Assembly: GCA_029582165.1 (NCBI GenBank)
Contig: CM055893.1
Coordinates: 21,390,679-21,454,678, forward strand
Source: Portulaca oleracea
Lineage: Eukaryota; Streptophyta; Magnoliopsida; Caryophyllales; Portulacaceae
Reading direction: 5' to 3'
Length of the DNA stretch: 64,000 nucleotides
A program made the position numbers and the translations under genes. Below, piece by piece: positions 22,756 to 33,198 of this stretch. Position 1 is the stretch's first letter. Each line of letters starts with the position of its first letter. The notes below the pieces were generated by a model, which made no database searches, had not been told where the DNA came from, and saw only the letters and a list, made by a program, of their open reading frames with translations.

Positions 22756-23886
22756 ATGCATGCATCGGGTAGAATGTGTCGGAGAATGTTATCAAGTGTC
22801 TTAACTTTGAATTTTCATACAGGCATCATTGGTGATCGACTCCCAGCCCGCATTCGAGATCCACGAACAGGCCGTTTGATTTCGAATCCCCGCTACGATC
22901 CATCGGCAACCAGTGACAGCATCATGTCTGGAGAACAATTCCAAGAGATCCCGCTTCAGAGCACCGAAGCTAACATCACAAAGCATTTGGATGACCTCTA
23001 TATCAAAATGTAAGGTCTGGTATTTGCTAATACCTTAGAACAAGAGCAGAAGGTGGGGAAAAGGCTGAATGAGCAACAGCAAATGATGGATGGTATACTG
23101 CAAGCCATTACTAAAATCAATACCAAACTAGGATTGAATGTTGAGGAAGACGATAAAGAAATGCAGGGATATGAGTCCGAACCTGAAATCATCAAGATAT
23201 CCCCAAATTTCGGAGGGAGTGGGATATCCAAGACAAAAGCCGATACCCCTACGGCATCTAAACCTGTGAAGGATCCAGCCGTTAAGGCCCTTGAACAGAA
23301 ATTAGAAAGCCTTACCAAAGCAATGAGCACTGTGCCGGCCTTTGTTGACAAATATCTGGAAGTGCCATTACCTGTTCAGCCGATTCTGAAGATAGCTAAT
23401 AAAGTTGAGGTACCAAACATCAGGTTCAAACCCTCTGAAAACCCAGTTCATCACGTCGAAGAGTTCATGAGGCTCGCACCATTAAACCGAACTGATGTCG
23501 GTTTATACTCTACCGTTTTCCCATCCACTCTAGATGGCGAAGCCAAGGTATGGTATCACGCCTTACCACTTCAAACAAAGGCCGATTGGAACGAACTGTT
23601 CAAAGCTTTCATTAATCACTACAGTCTCATCCAGAGGAAGCAGGCTACGGTGGATGACTTGACCACCATGAAGGAACGAGATGACGAATCCTTCCTGGAT
23701 TACTTTGAGCGATGGCATGCCAAGCTGTCTCACATCAATGAGACAATCTCTCTTCGCCTACAACTGTCTACTTTCAAGCAAGGGCTAAAAGTGAGTTTAT
23801 CCAAACACTTGGGATATCACATCATCAAAGACTTTGACTACTTAAAGGACATCTATGTCCAACAAGAGGCGATGCATAATGATTAG
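22756..23886 (+). pseudogene. Gag, Tat element
   Basis: One frame with an in-frame TAA at 23011-23013. The N-terminal part reads DRLPARIRDPRTGRLISNPR and MSGEQFQEIPLQSTEA; the real start may be the Met at 22924. After the stop come a coiled segment (EQKVGKRLNEQQQMMDGIL), then VEVPNIRFKPSENPVHHVEE, LDGEAKVWYHALPLQTKADW, FINHYSLIQRKQATVDDL and ESFLDYFERWHAKLSHI. These are the Tat-lineage gag blocks (Retrotrans_gag family). The frame ends at TAG after QQEAMHND. Confidence 0.87.
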
Positions 23887-23975
23887 ACCACTTCACCTGG
23901 ATGGAAGGGGTCTAGTTCCAACAGAACGGCCACTAGTGCGTCTAGCCACCCTCCTAAGATGAGACTTACACGCCA

Positions 23976-24614
23976 TTGGACGTCTCTTACTCACAAGCTC
24001 TTGATCGATTGGTCAAGAAGGGTTTGTTGGTCCTACCTTTGCCAAGGGAAGAATCAGCAACAAGAGCAAAGAATTTGGATCAATTCTGCCGCTACCATCC
24101 TTGCGAAGGACATGATACTGAGAAATGCTGGTCTCTCGAGAACAAAATAGAAGATATGATAAGGGATGAGACACTACCCATGCCGAAAGCTGCTCAAAAG
24201 CCCAACATTCAAAGCAATACTATGCCTGAGCATACTAACGCTATCTTTCATGGAGTTTGTAGCTTTGATCCTTCCACTTTGATTGTTGAAACAGGCCAAC
24301 TTATCCTTGAAATGCTCGGTTTTCATGAAGACCTATCCATTCATGGTATTTGGGATAACGACGACGAAGAGCAACATGAACACTCCAAGATGGAGCCAGA
24401 TGAGCCAACATCCGATGATGTAGCATTTCTCACTCGATTAAGTCGCCATAACAACAAGAACACCACCACCCCAGTGGTTGTTTCTAGTCCTACACTAATG
24501 GTTACCAACGACAACCATGTCGCACCTGAAGATCCTCTCCTTACACAACTCAAGAAGACCAAGGCTGAAGTTACCATCTGGAAATTGATTTGTACCTCAC
24601 GCACGAGAAGATGA
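23976..24614 (+). pseudogene. Gag C-terminal part with Cys/His motif, Tat element
   Basis: In another frame from the main gag. Starts SYSQALDRLVKKGLLVLPLPRE and contains the Tat-type CRYHPCEGHDTEKCWSLENKI motif, a Cys/His knuckle. Then comes an acidic, Asp/Glu-rich stretch ending near 24560. The boundary to protease is disrupted by another shift near 24600. Confidence 0.78.
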
Positions 24615-24659
24615 TGGATGCTCTTCTGCGTGCAATGATCTCCCACAACAACTCCTGAA

Positions 24660-25389
24660 TCTCTAGTTGCTCATGTGACTACTCAACAAGAGTCTATCAC
24701 CTTCGGGATTGAAGATCTGCCTCAGGGAGGGGCATCCCACAACAAAGCATTATACCTCACAGTGCAATGTTCCAACAAAACTATCCCTCTAGTTTTGGTT
24801 GATAATGGCTCAACTGAGAATGTGTGCCCTTAGAGGACGGCACAGAAATTGGGAGTCCAACAACAGCCCTTGGCTTAAAATGGTGTACAACTAAGGGCTT
24901 ACGACAATTCTCCTCGAAAGTCGGTTGGGTCCATAATATTGCCCATCACTACAGGTAATATCACTCGAAATGTGGAGTTTGTAGTGCCAAACATCCCAGC
25001 CTCCTTCAATCTGTTGCTAGGGAGGCCGTGGCTTCATGAATGTAATGCTATAGCATCTACCTTACACTAGAAGGTAAAGATGCTGGTCCAAGGATAAGTC
25101 ATCACCATCTCGGGAGAATCCGTCAATGCTGTCTTCACTCACAAGCAAGCAACCCTTGAGGTAAAACATAGTTCTATGGATGAAGAACTTCACAACTTTG
25201 AACTTGTGGCGAGTTTGAGCTAGGATGAAGCTTCTTTTTACTTCGATCCCTACTCAAATCCCAAAGTGCAAGCAATACTCAGGAAACAAGGACACTTCCC
25301 TGGGATGCCGCTAGGAAAGAATCCGAAAAGCAAGATTCCTCCTATGTTCAAGACATTTAAACAGAAGGGAAGGTTCGGCTTAGGGTAAA
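24660..25389 (+). pseudogene. Aspartic protease region, Tat element
   Basis: Blocks visible in one frame with five or more stops: SNKTIPLVLVDNGSTENVCP (protease active site, normally DNGSALNVCP) near 24795, SIILPITTGNITRNVEFVV, and IPASFNLLLGRPWLHE near 25005. Further C-terminal blocks are VITISGESVNAVF and the GHFPGMPLGKN segment near 25300. Clearly inactive. Confidence 0.8.
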
Positions 25390-25443
25390 GCCAACTAAAA
25401 GGAAGTTAGGCTTGCCAAGATAGCCATAGCTGAGTAGAAGAGG

Positions 25444-26063
25444 ATGGACAACCCACCTACCTTGTTCCAAATGAAGCCCTATCCACTCACCCTGAATGGA
25501 CAATTCGTTAGGGAAGGTGATGACTTCCCTTACTATGTATTCCCTGAACCATACTACCTGAAGAACAAGGGAGTTCAGGTCGCTAGGTTAGAAGTTTTCA
25601 ATGACTGCAACATTAACATGGCTACTATTTTCATCCCCGCTCGGGACAAACAACCACCATTGGAATGGACTCACCTTGCTGGTAGCAACATATTTGGCAT
25701 GCTGTTCGGACAAGAAGCTGTTAAGAGAGAGTCTGAAGCTAACGCAGTTATTTCTGCATTATCGAACCCAAGCTTTGATCCAAGTTTCATGATCACTGAA
25801 TAAGAAGAATTCAAGGCGGTCTCATGGGTCGATGCTGAGGAAAATAGCTTTGTTTTATCTATAGGAGAGTCTGCTCCTGTAGACATAGGGTCTGGTCCTA
25901 AGAGTCTAGAGTCGAGTGAGTCTGGTCTTGAGTCTGCTGGCGATGTACTCATGTCTGCATTCAATAAAATGAACCTTTCTGCTTACTCTGATTCTTCTTT
26001 CCCCTCTTCCCTGAACTGCAGCGCTAATAGTAATCTGGAATTTCTAATGAACATGAGCATAAG
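25444..26063 (+). pseudogene. Protease-RT linker, Tat element
   Basis: A 119-residue open frame (25444-25803) starting MDNPPTLFQMKPYPL with the conserved linker ARLEVFNDCNINMATIF and PPLEWTHLAGSNIFGMLFGQEAVK. After the stop at 25801 the region (SWVDAEEN, then Ser/Gly/Pro-rich) continues to the RT start. Its function in Tat polyproteins is not known. Confidence 0.7.
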
Positions 26064-27208
26064 ATGGCGGTGTTGGAAGACACCATCACCATAAATGTGG
26101 GCACGAAAGAACAACCTCGGGAGTTAAAATTAGGTAGTTCACTCACAGCAGAAGAACGGGTGGCATTTACAGAGCTTCTCCAGGATTTTGTGGATATGTT
26201 CTCACGGTCTTACGAGGACATGCCAGGGATTGACAGGGAAATTGCGGAGCACACCATACCTTTGCTCCCTGATGCAAAACCGGTGCGATAAAAGGCTAGG
26301 AGGATCTAACCTGAATGGGCTATGAAAATTGAAGAAGAGGTGATCAAGCAACTTAAAGCTAAGTTCATTAAAGCAGTCCAATACCCTGAATGGATTGCTA
26401 ACATTGTCCCAGTGCCCAAGAAAGATGGGAAAGTGCGCATGTGTGTGGACTTATGAGACCTTAACAAGGCTAGTCCCAAGGATAGTTTCCCTCTACCCCA
26501 CATTGATGTATTGGTCGATAACACTTGCGGACATACCACCAAATAAAAATGGCAGAAGAAGATATGGAGAAGACTTCCTTTACCAGACCATGGGGTACGT
26601 ACTGCTATGTCATCATGCCTTTCGTTCTCAAAAATTCCGGAGCAACATACCAGCGGACTGCCAATACCCTACTACATGACATGATGCACGTTGAAGTAGA
26701 AGTCTATGTTGATGACATGATTGCTAAGTCCAAGACAAGGGAGGGTCATATTCCTAATATCCGGAAGTTCTTTCTGTGACTTCGCAAATACAAGATGCGG
26801 CTCAACCCAGCAAAGTGCACCTTCGGTGTTACCTCAGGGAAACTACTAGGCTATGTGGTCAGCCAACGGGGCATTGAAGTTGATCCTTTAAAGATCAAGG
26901 TTATCCAACAGTTACAACCACCTAAGACAGAAAAAGAGATAAGAGGTTTCTTGGGCCGAATCCAGTACATCAGCAGGTTCATTTCAAAGCTCACCATGTC
27001 TTGTGAACCTTTGTTCAAGAAGCTAAAGAAAGGAAGCAAAGTAGAATGGGACGATCAATGTCAAGCTGCTTTTGAGAACATCAAGGAGTATCTGCAACAT
27101 CCCCCAGTTGTCATGTCGCCAGTACCAGATGAGCCTCTACTCCTTTACCTTACCGTAACTAGCTCAGCAATGGGGGCTATGCTAGCTCAAAAGGTTAAAG
27201 GTCAATAG
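26064..27208 (+). pseudogene. Reverse transcriptase, Tat element
   Basis: First part: DMPGIDREIAEHTIPLLPDAKP, KFIKAVQYPEWIANIVPVPKKDGKVRMCVD, ASPKDSFPLPHIDVLVDNT, with three in-frame stops. Near 26530 a deletion removes the FMDGFSGYNQI block and shifts the frame. Second part: KTSFTRPWGTYCYVIMPF, the active site VYVDDMIAKS near 26710, a TGA at 26777-26779, then MRLNPAKCTFGV and LGYVVSQRGIEVDPLKI. The YVDD box is intact, but the enzyme cannot be made. Confidence 0.87.
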
Positions 27209-28165
27209 AGCGCCATCTACTACTTGAGCAAGAAGTTCCTAGACTACTAAAGTAGATATGCAGACATAGAAAAAATGGCTCTTGCGTTAGTTTGGGCCAC
27301 CATGAAGCTGAGACACTACATGCTCTCACACACAGTATATGTAATAGCTAAGAACAATCCCATCAAATTCATCATGGAGCAACCTACCATCAACAATCGC
27401 ATCGCTCGATGGGTAGTCATGCTTTCTGAGTTCAACCTTCAATACTTGCCTCAAAAATCTATTAAAGGGATGGTTGCTTCAGATTTTCTGGCTGCTTCAA
27501 CGTCACTGGAACCTCCAAGCACTCACTTGGAATTCCCAGATGAAGATGTGTTCTTGACTTATAAAGTTACCTGGGAAATGTATTTTGATGGAGCTTCTAA
27601 TCAAATGGGTTGTGGAATAGGAGTACTGTTAATATCCCCAGAAGGTGTACATATCCTTGTATCTGTAAAATTGGATTTTGATGCTACTAATAATGCGGCG
27701 GAATATGAAGCATGTATCAAAGGCCTACAAGCCGTTTTGACTTTAGGAATACGCCACATAAATGTCTTTGGAGACTCTAGCCTCATCAATAACCAGGCTA
27801 AGAACGAATGGAAAGTTCGAAGTGAGTGTCTTTTAGCTTATCAGAAGAAGCTTTCGGGATTGGCTGACCAATTTGAGAAGATCAATTTCCAATACCTTTC
27901 TAGGGATCACAACGAACTGGCGGATGCTCTTGCTAAATTATCCTCAATGATATCCATCCCATCAGGCACGCTCCAGCTACTAGTAATTGTAGAGCGACAG
28001 TCTGAACCCACGTATGTCTGTGTCATGGAAGCACAAGAAGAAGAGACTGAGGAATGGTTTCTCGACATATCAAATTTCCTTCGGAAGGGAGAATATCCAG
28101 CTATGTTAGATGCTCGAGGACAGCGAGTGATCAGGGCTTTAGCAGCACAATACAGCTTGATCTAA
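27209..28165 (+). pseudogene. Dual RNase H region, Tat element
   Basis: Two RNase H domains in tandem, the hallmark of the Tat lineage. The first (gypsy type) begins after the stop at 27206 with SAIYYLSKKFLDY, a TAA at 27248-27250, then EKMALALVWATMKLRHYMLSH and SEFNLQYLPQ. The second (archaeal/plant type) starts WEMYFDGASNQMGCGIGV near 27575 and keeps its acidic residues: Asp in YFDGAS, Glu in NNAAEYEACIKGL, Asp in VFGDSSLI and Asp in SRDHNELADALAKL. The open frame from 27275 is 296 residues long. Confidence 0.88.
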
Positions 28166-29305
28166 GATCGTTTATACAAGAAGTCACCTACAGGCATCAC
28201 ACTTCAGGCATCAATTTGTTGCGCATTAGTGCCAAACGTGCAAAGGAATTCATGACTATGAAGGATAGTGTGGACCTCACATGAATGGGCGGATGCTAGC
28301 GAAGAAGATTCAAAGACCTGGTTATTACTGGACCACTATGGAAGCAGATTGCTTGAACTTTATTCGGAAATGTCACAAATGTTAGGAGTTTGCCAACCTG
28401 CAGCATCAACCTCCTTCATATCTGACAACACTCACTTCTCCATGGCCTTTCTCGGTCTGGGGTATTAATATCATTGGCAAAATACACCCAACCGGAACAG
28501 GAGGACATGAATACATTTTGGTCGCTATTGATTACTTCACTAAGTGGTAGAGGCAGCCTCTTTTGCCAAGCTCACATCTAAGCACGTGGCCAAATTCATC
28601 CTTCAGAACATTATATGCCGATATGGGGTACCTCATGAGATCATCAGCAATAATGGGAGTCATTTTCGAAAGGAAGTAGAAGTCTTGCTCACCAATTACA
28701 AAATTCAGCATCATAGGTCTTCACCTTATCGACCTCAAACCAATGGAGCTGTAGAAGCGGCCAATAAAACGGTGGCAGGAATCATTAAGAAGATGGTCAT
28801 CACTTACAAGGATTGGCTTGACAAGTTAGCATTTGCCTTATGGGGATACCGAACCTCAATTCGAACTACCACAGGAGCAACACCATATTTCTTAGTGTAT
28901 GGAATGGAAGCATTCCTGCCGATAGAGTTAGCAATCCCGTCATTACGAGTAGTTGCAGAAAGCCAATTGCCGGAGGCAGAATGGGCTAGGGCAAGGTTCG
29001 AGGAGTTAATGTTGATGGATGAAAGGCGATTAAGGGCGTTGCATGATGTTCAGGTATATCAGAATAGAATCACTCGTACCTTTAATAAGAAGGTGAAAGG
29101 TCGTTCACTTGAAGAAGGTGATCTAGTGCTTAAGGAAATGAGGGCACCAATACAAGACCCAAGGGGAAAGTTTGCACCTAATTGGAAAGGGCCTTATATG
29201 ATTAAGGAAATTTTACCAGGAGGAGCAGCTCGGCTTGCCACCATGGATGGAGAAGATGTGATTCAACCTACAAATTTGGATCAGCTCAAGAGATATTATG
29301 CTTAA
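28166..29305 (+). pseudogene. Integrase, Tat element
   Basis: The zinc-binding region (about 28170-28420) is readable only in shifted frames. The core has WPFSVWGINIIGKIHPTG, where the usual first catalytic Asp (GIDIIG) is Asn. The 253-residue open frame 28544-29305 has YGVPHEIISNNGSHFRKE, in which the second Asp (SDNGSHF) is also Asn. The catalytic Glu remains in YRPQTNGAVEAANKTV. The C-terminal domain KFAPNWKGPYMIKEILPGGAA is intact. Both Asp losses fit GAT to AAT changes. Confidence 0.87.
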
Positions 29306-29541
29306 TATAGCCAAGCAACTGGAAAACCAATTTTCAGACACTTGGTTAATATCCTATTTATGCTCAAGAAAGGAAGAAAGATAAAATTAGCAAGGACACA
29401 GTGATTGTAAATAACACTTCTTCTTTTATTAATTATCAAAATGCAAGTACACTGCTTGTAAATAAGAAAATTCAAAAAGGCATAATTAAATAAAAGTTTA
29501 TTCTAGCAAAGCAGTTCAGTTTCTTCGCTTCCATCCATCTC
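29306..29541. other. Gap between Tat integrase and antisense gene B
   Basis: AT-rich stretch where the sense pol and the antisense gene B converge tail to tail. It would hold the 3' ends of both transcripts. I see no specific motif. Confidence 0.4.
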
Positions 29542-31024
29542 CTAGTCTTGTTTCACCTTCTCTACGTCGCCAGTGGTCTCATGATCAATCTCCATGTCTT
29601 TAGGCTCGTTTGGGTCCGTCTCTTTGTTTTTAGGTTTATAGGCTCGCTTATGAGATTTCCGCGTCTCCACCTTCGGACCAAGCCGGTCCTTTGCCGTCTC
29701 CCTCGCGCCGAGACGATCCTTTATCATAGAACGAGGACCCAGCATATCCCTCATGGATGTTCGACTTCTTAGCACCTCTCCAGCACGGCGAGACTCGACA
29801 GCCGCGATCAGCCACCCGTGATATTCGGAGTCCGCGATCTTTGATACATGTGCCTTTGGCGGAGTCTTAAGGGTCAGCCTCCTTGCCCAATACTTCAGCC
29901 AAGACTCTATCACCGAGCCGCGAAGCTTCAATTGTTCAGGGGCTTTACATAGTCGCTCGGGGATGGTCTGTTTGCGACCCATCTGTCGCAATACCCGCTC
30001 CGGAAAATAGAAAGTCATGTGTGTTAAGCCGGTGATACACACATAGGGGTTGCGATAATCACTGGTCACATATTCGGGAACATGCCACCACTCGATCCAC
30101 CACGCGATGTCATGAGGTTCCTTCAGAAAGGCGACCCATTCAGTTACTGATCGGAGCTCGGTATATTTGCACCTCCTTTGACAATAATTTGCAAGCGCCG
30201 AGGGGTTACGAGGATCTTCGATAAGACCCAAATGCTCCATGAGCCATATCTGCCCATAAAGTTAGTATCGGTTATTATTGCATACCAATTATTCCCCCAA
30301 CTAACGAAAAAAAAAATTAAAAAAAAAACCTTAAAACCCGCCTGGTTTTTAAAGACAGTAAGCATATTTGAAGAAAAAAAAATGAGGGAGGAAGGAGGAA
30401 ATGTACCTGAAGAAGTAGGGGGCTCCCACGAAGCTCATATTCCGGATACGGATTTTCCAAACCCATTATAGTTTCCGCCAACATCAACGACACTGGATTA
30501 AAACCTCGAGCCATGTCTTTAACAATTTGAATTAGGCCCGCCGGCCCGGTTCTTCGCCCGCCATGATAAAAGCAAAATTCTCCAAGGAGACATAATACGA
30601 GTGCTTGCACTAGTATCACGGGTCCATATTCCAAATTGTCAGGCGATTGAAAATATTCGACAATGGTTTGGAAATGTACCTTATCGCCAAATAATGCGCT
30701 TCCTATGACTCGGTTCGGAAGGCATAGCAATTCCTTGTATTGTTTGGTATTGTCGGCGACAGTTGGAGGTGATGTCGGTCGCGCAAAATGATTTGTCCCG
30801 AGAATGGACGACCACTCTTCGGGTAGTGGGCATAGCTCTTTCAAGGGAAAGCGGAAAACATGCATCTTCGGATCCCAAAAGGAGCTCGCCGCTCGAATAA
30901 AGTCTTGGTTGACTCTCGCCTGTCGAAGACTTAGCAATTTCGTCAGACTATATCTCCCCAGCTCTTTCTTCTCGTCTCTAGATAAAGTGCTCATCCAAGT
31001 AGCAAGCTTCTTCTTGAAGGCCAT
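29542..31024 (-). CDS. Gene B: intact two-exon DUF7745/plant-mobile-domain-like gene, antisense in the Tat element
   Basis: Exon 1 is 31024-30407 (206 codons, MAFKKKLATWMSTLSRDEKK). The intron 30406-30250 (157 bp) has donor CAG/GTACAT, branch-point TACTAAC at 30267-30261 and acceptor GGGCAG. Exon 2 is 30249-29542 (QIWLMEHLGLIEDP to a TGA stop). Both junctions are phase 0, giving 441 residues with no stop. Features: SFWDPKMHVFRFPLKELCPLPEEW, a hydrophobic stretch YGPVILVQALVLCLLGEFCF, NPVSLMLAETIMGLE, and a basic Lys/Arg/Glu-rich tail that could be a nuclear signal. From memory, this layout fits the DUF7745 group, relatives of the plant mobile domain found in hosts and transposons. Function unknown. 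A TATA box is at 31130-31123. The frame being open beside a dead gag-pol is notable. Confidence 0.78.
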
Positions 31025-31336
31025 GATAAGAGGATTTCTTTTTTTTTATTTATTTTAGGAGGCCTTTTCAGATGGAAAATGCAATGGAAGATGATGGATG
31101 ATCTCCATGGCAAAGGAGAGGGTATTTATACACTTTCATCCATGATAAAAAATGGAGCAAATCGGCCAGCAAGCATTCACATAGTCATTGCCATCATATC
31201 TCATGATTCTAGCCTTTCTTCAACGGCTAAAAAAAAAAAAAAAAGGTTAAAACCCAGGCGGGTAGATCACCCCACGCGCGCCAGCCAGCTACGGCCCAGC
31301 TCCCTCTACCGCTTAAAACCCGCCTAGGTTTTAAGC
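30333..31336. repeat. Palindrome family around gene B (three copies)
   Basis: 30333-30349 lies inside the gene B intron. 31249-31263 (half-degenerate, inverse orientation) and 31311-31336 (with GCTT/AAGC flanks extending the stem) lie upstream of its TATA box. Confidence 0.88.
31123..31130 (-). promoter_or_regulatory. TATA box of antisense gene B
   Basis: On the minus strand TATAAATA, about 100 bp before the gene B ATG at 31024, flanked by CCCTCTCC. Two palindrome copies lie 120-205 bp upstream (31249, 31315). Confidence 0.7.
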
Positions 31337-31717
31337 GTTCTGGGCCCGTTTTCCTGTTTCCGCAACCCATTTGTATAGTACTGTATCGGGTTTTGCTTCG
31401 ATTGGCCTGTTCGTGTATTTTTGATATTCTGGTTTCTGTTATCGGCCCAATGGTGTCCGAACCTGAAATTTTTTCTTCTTAAGCTATCTCCGACACTTAA
31501 GTTTTTGTCCTTTTTATTTTATTTTCTTTTTGGGGAAGCGGGATTAATTAGAATTAATCCCATCATGTAGACAATCATTCGAAATTGCGTTAAATAAAGG
31601 CGTCAAGTTGTGCATACACTAAGTTCGAGTCTTGCATAAAATAAAAATACGTTACAATAAGTCTCGCAAAAAATAAAATAAATAAAAAAAAAAGAGTCTT
31701 GCATTGCATAAAGGTGA
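31131..31717. other. Gap between gene B promoter and the 3' end of gene A
   Basis: Contains palindrome copies at 31249-31263 and 31315-31332, an A15-type run near 31229-31244, and AT-rich sequence up to the end of gene A (31718). No open frame is convincing. It combines the gene B upstream region with the presumed 3' untranslated region of gene A. Confidence 0.5.
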
Positions 31718-33198
31718 TCACCACAGGGAACCGGAATTGCCGTTGTCCTCCGCCAAGTTTCCCCCTGCATTTGAGGCTCCTGCATTATAAGCGCCAGCCG
31801 CGCCGAAGTAGGTATCCCAGGAATAATAGTCAGGTCCAGGAGCAGTCTGCACAGGAGGTGATGGCCCGATCAAGGGCATTTCCGAAGGGCGCACACTTGA
31901 CGGCGAAGACACAGAGGGCTCCTGCGAAGTAGCCCGCCAGGAATGATCGAGAACTGCCGATCGGCCAGAGTAGGCCATACCGACGATTCCATAGCGAGGC
32001 GGGCGCCGGAAAAAGTAGATCCACCCAACCAAGAGTGCTGAGGCACAGTCCACTCTTGGGAACCCGAGGGCCATGACGGACCCATCTCAGGAGCAGGGAT
32101 AGGCCATCTCGCAGAACCAGAACCAAAAGATAAAGCATCATAAGGTGCAGGACGCGAAGTAGCGTCATCCGCTAGGGCGTGGCCGCCAGGATACCCTACG
32201 GATGCACCTGAATCGCGGTCCCTCACTACCATCTCACGACCACGACGAGCAGAGTGCACTGAAGCCGGGGTATGACGAGAAGGAGGAGGCCGATAGGTGG
32301 CGCTTGATTCAGAAGCATCTTCCACCCAGTAAGGATGAGGCTGAGCTTCACCATATCCAGTGCTGTGATATGACCCTCCACGACCCAATGGTTCCCCCAA
32401 GGACATCTGAGCCATGTCCTCTTCCATTCTTGGAGGGCGACGACCTCTACTACCAGACCTGCTACGATGGGATCCAGTGGAGTGTTGACCTTCGATCAAA
32501 ATGACTTTGCCCCGAACCCTCTAGTACAGCTGCTAGAGGAGGACGAGAAGACCCCCTAACTTCCTCCCGAGATCGACCTCGAGTGGAATATTCCCCAACC
32601 GAAGAGCGACGTGGGGGCTCCGTGCGAGGAGCGCTTGTAGTGGAACGGCGAGGTGGTTCTCTAGGAACAGACTCTGCATCGGCCTCCATATCGGCCCTTC
32701 TGGCAGCGCCACCTTGGTATCTCGCCGAACCAGTGAAGCCCCGATCAATGAATTTCCTCATGGTGCTCCACTCCTTAGTCAGCTGCCAGAGAATTCCCCA
32801 CCGCGGCTAGAAAATAGCAAAATAAGGGGTCATTTATAAGTGGTATACAGGGTAAAAGGAGACAACATAAAACCGAGTCTTATAGGTTTATGGTCAAATT
32901 CTTTAACTGCGGAGCACTCACTATTGTGCTCCACTTCCAAGAAGCCACCGATCTTTCGTCTCTCTTAAGGAGCCCTCACTTTGGCAGCTTTAGCGTAGGG
33001 TCCAAGCTGTAGACTTTCCAGTTAGAAAATGGCCAAAATATGACAAAGACGAAGAAGGAAGATACATACCACTCGAGGAGCCAAACGACTAAGATAACTC
33101 TGAAACTCTTCATCGAACTGATCCTGGGGAATGTTGTGCATGAAATCGTCGAATGATTGACCCCGGACTAGATCCCTCAAAATGGCCGGGTCAATCCG
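31718..33198 (-). pseudogene. Gene A, 3' part: C-terminal exons, cut from the 5' part by element B
   Basis: Read on the minus strand from 33198: RIDPAILRDLVRGQSFDDFM and DEEFQSYLSRLAPRV, then a donor GTATGT at 33069 in phase 0. A plausible acceptor TGGCAG before 32782 leads to LTKEWSTMRKFIDRGF. After that comes a long Arg/Ser/Pro/Gly-rich low-complexity region (REPPRRSTT, RSRSGSRGRRPP) with frameshifts near 32500 and 32060, ending GGNLAEDNGNSGSLW at 31718. The 5' exons are 13.8 kb away at 47046-49015. I regard both as one broken gene. Confidence 0.68.
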
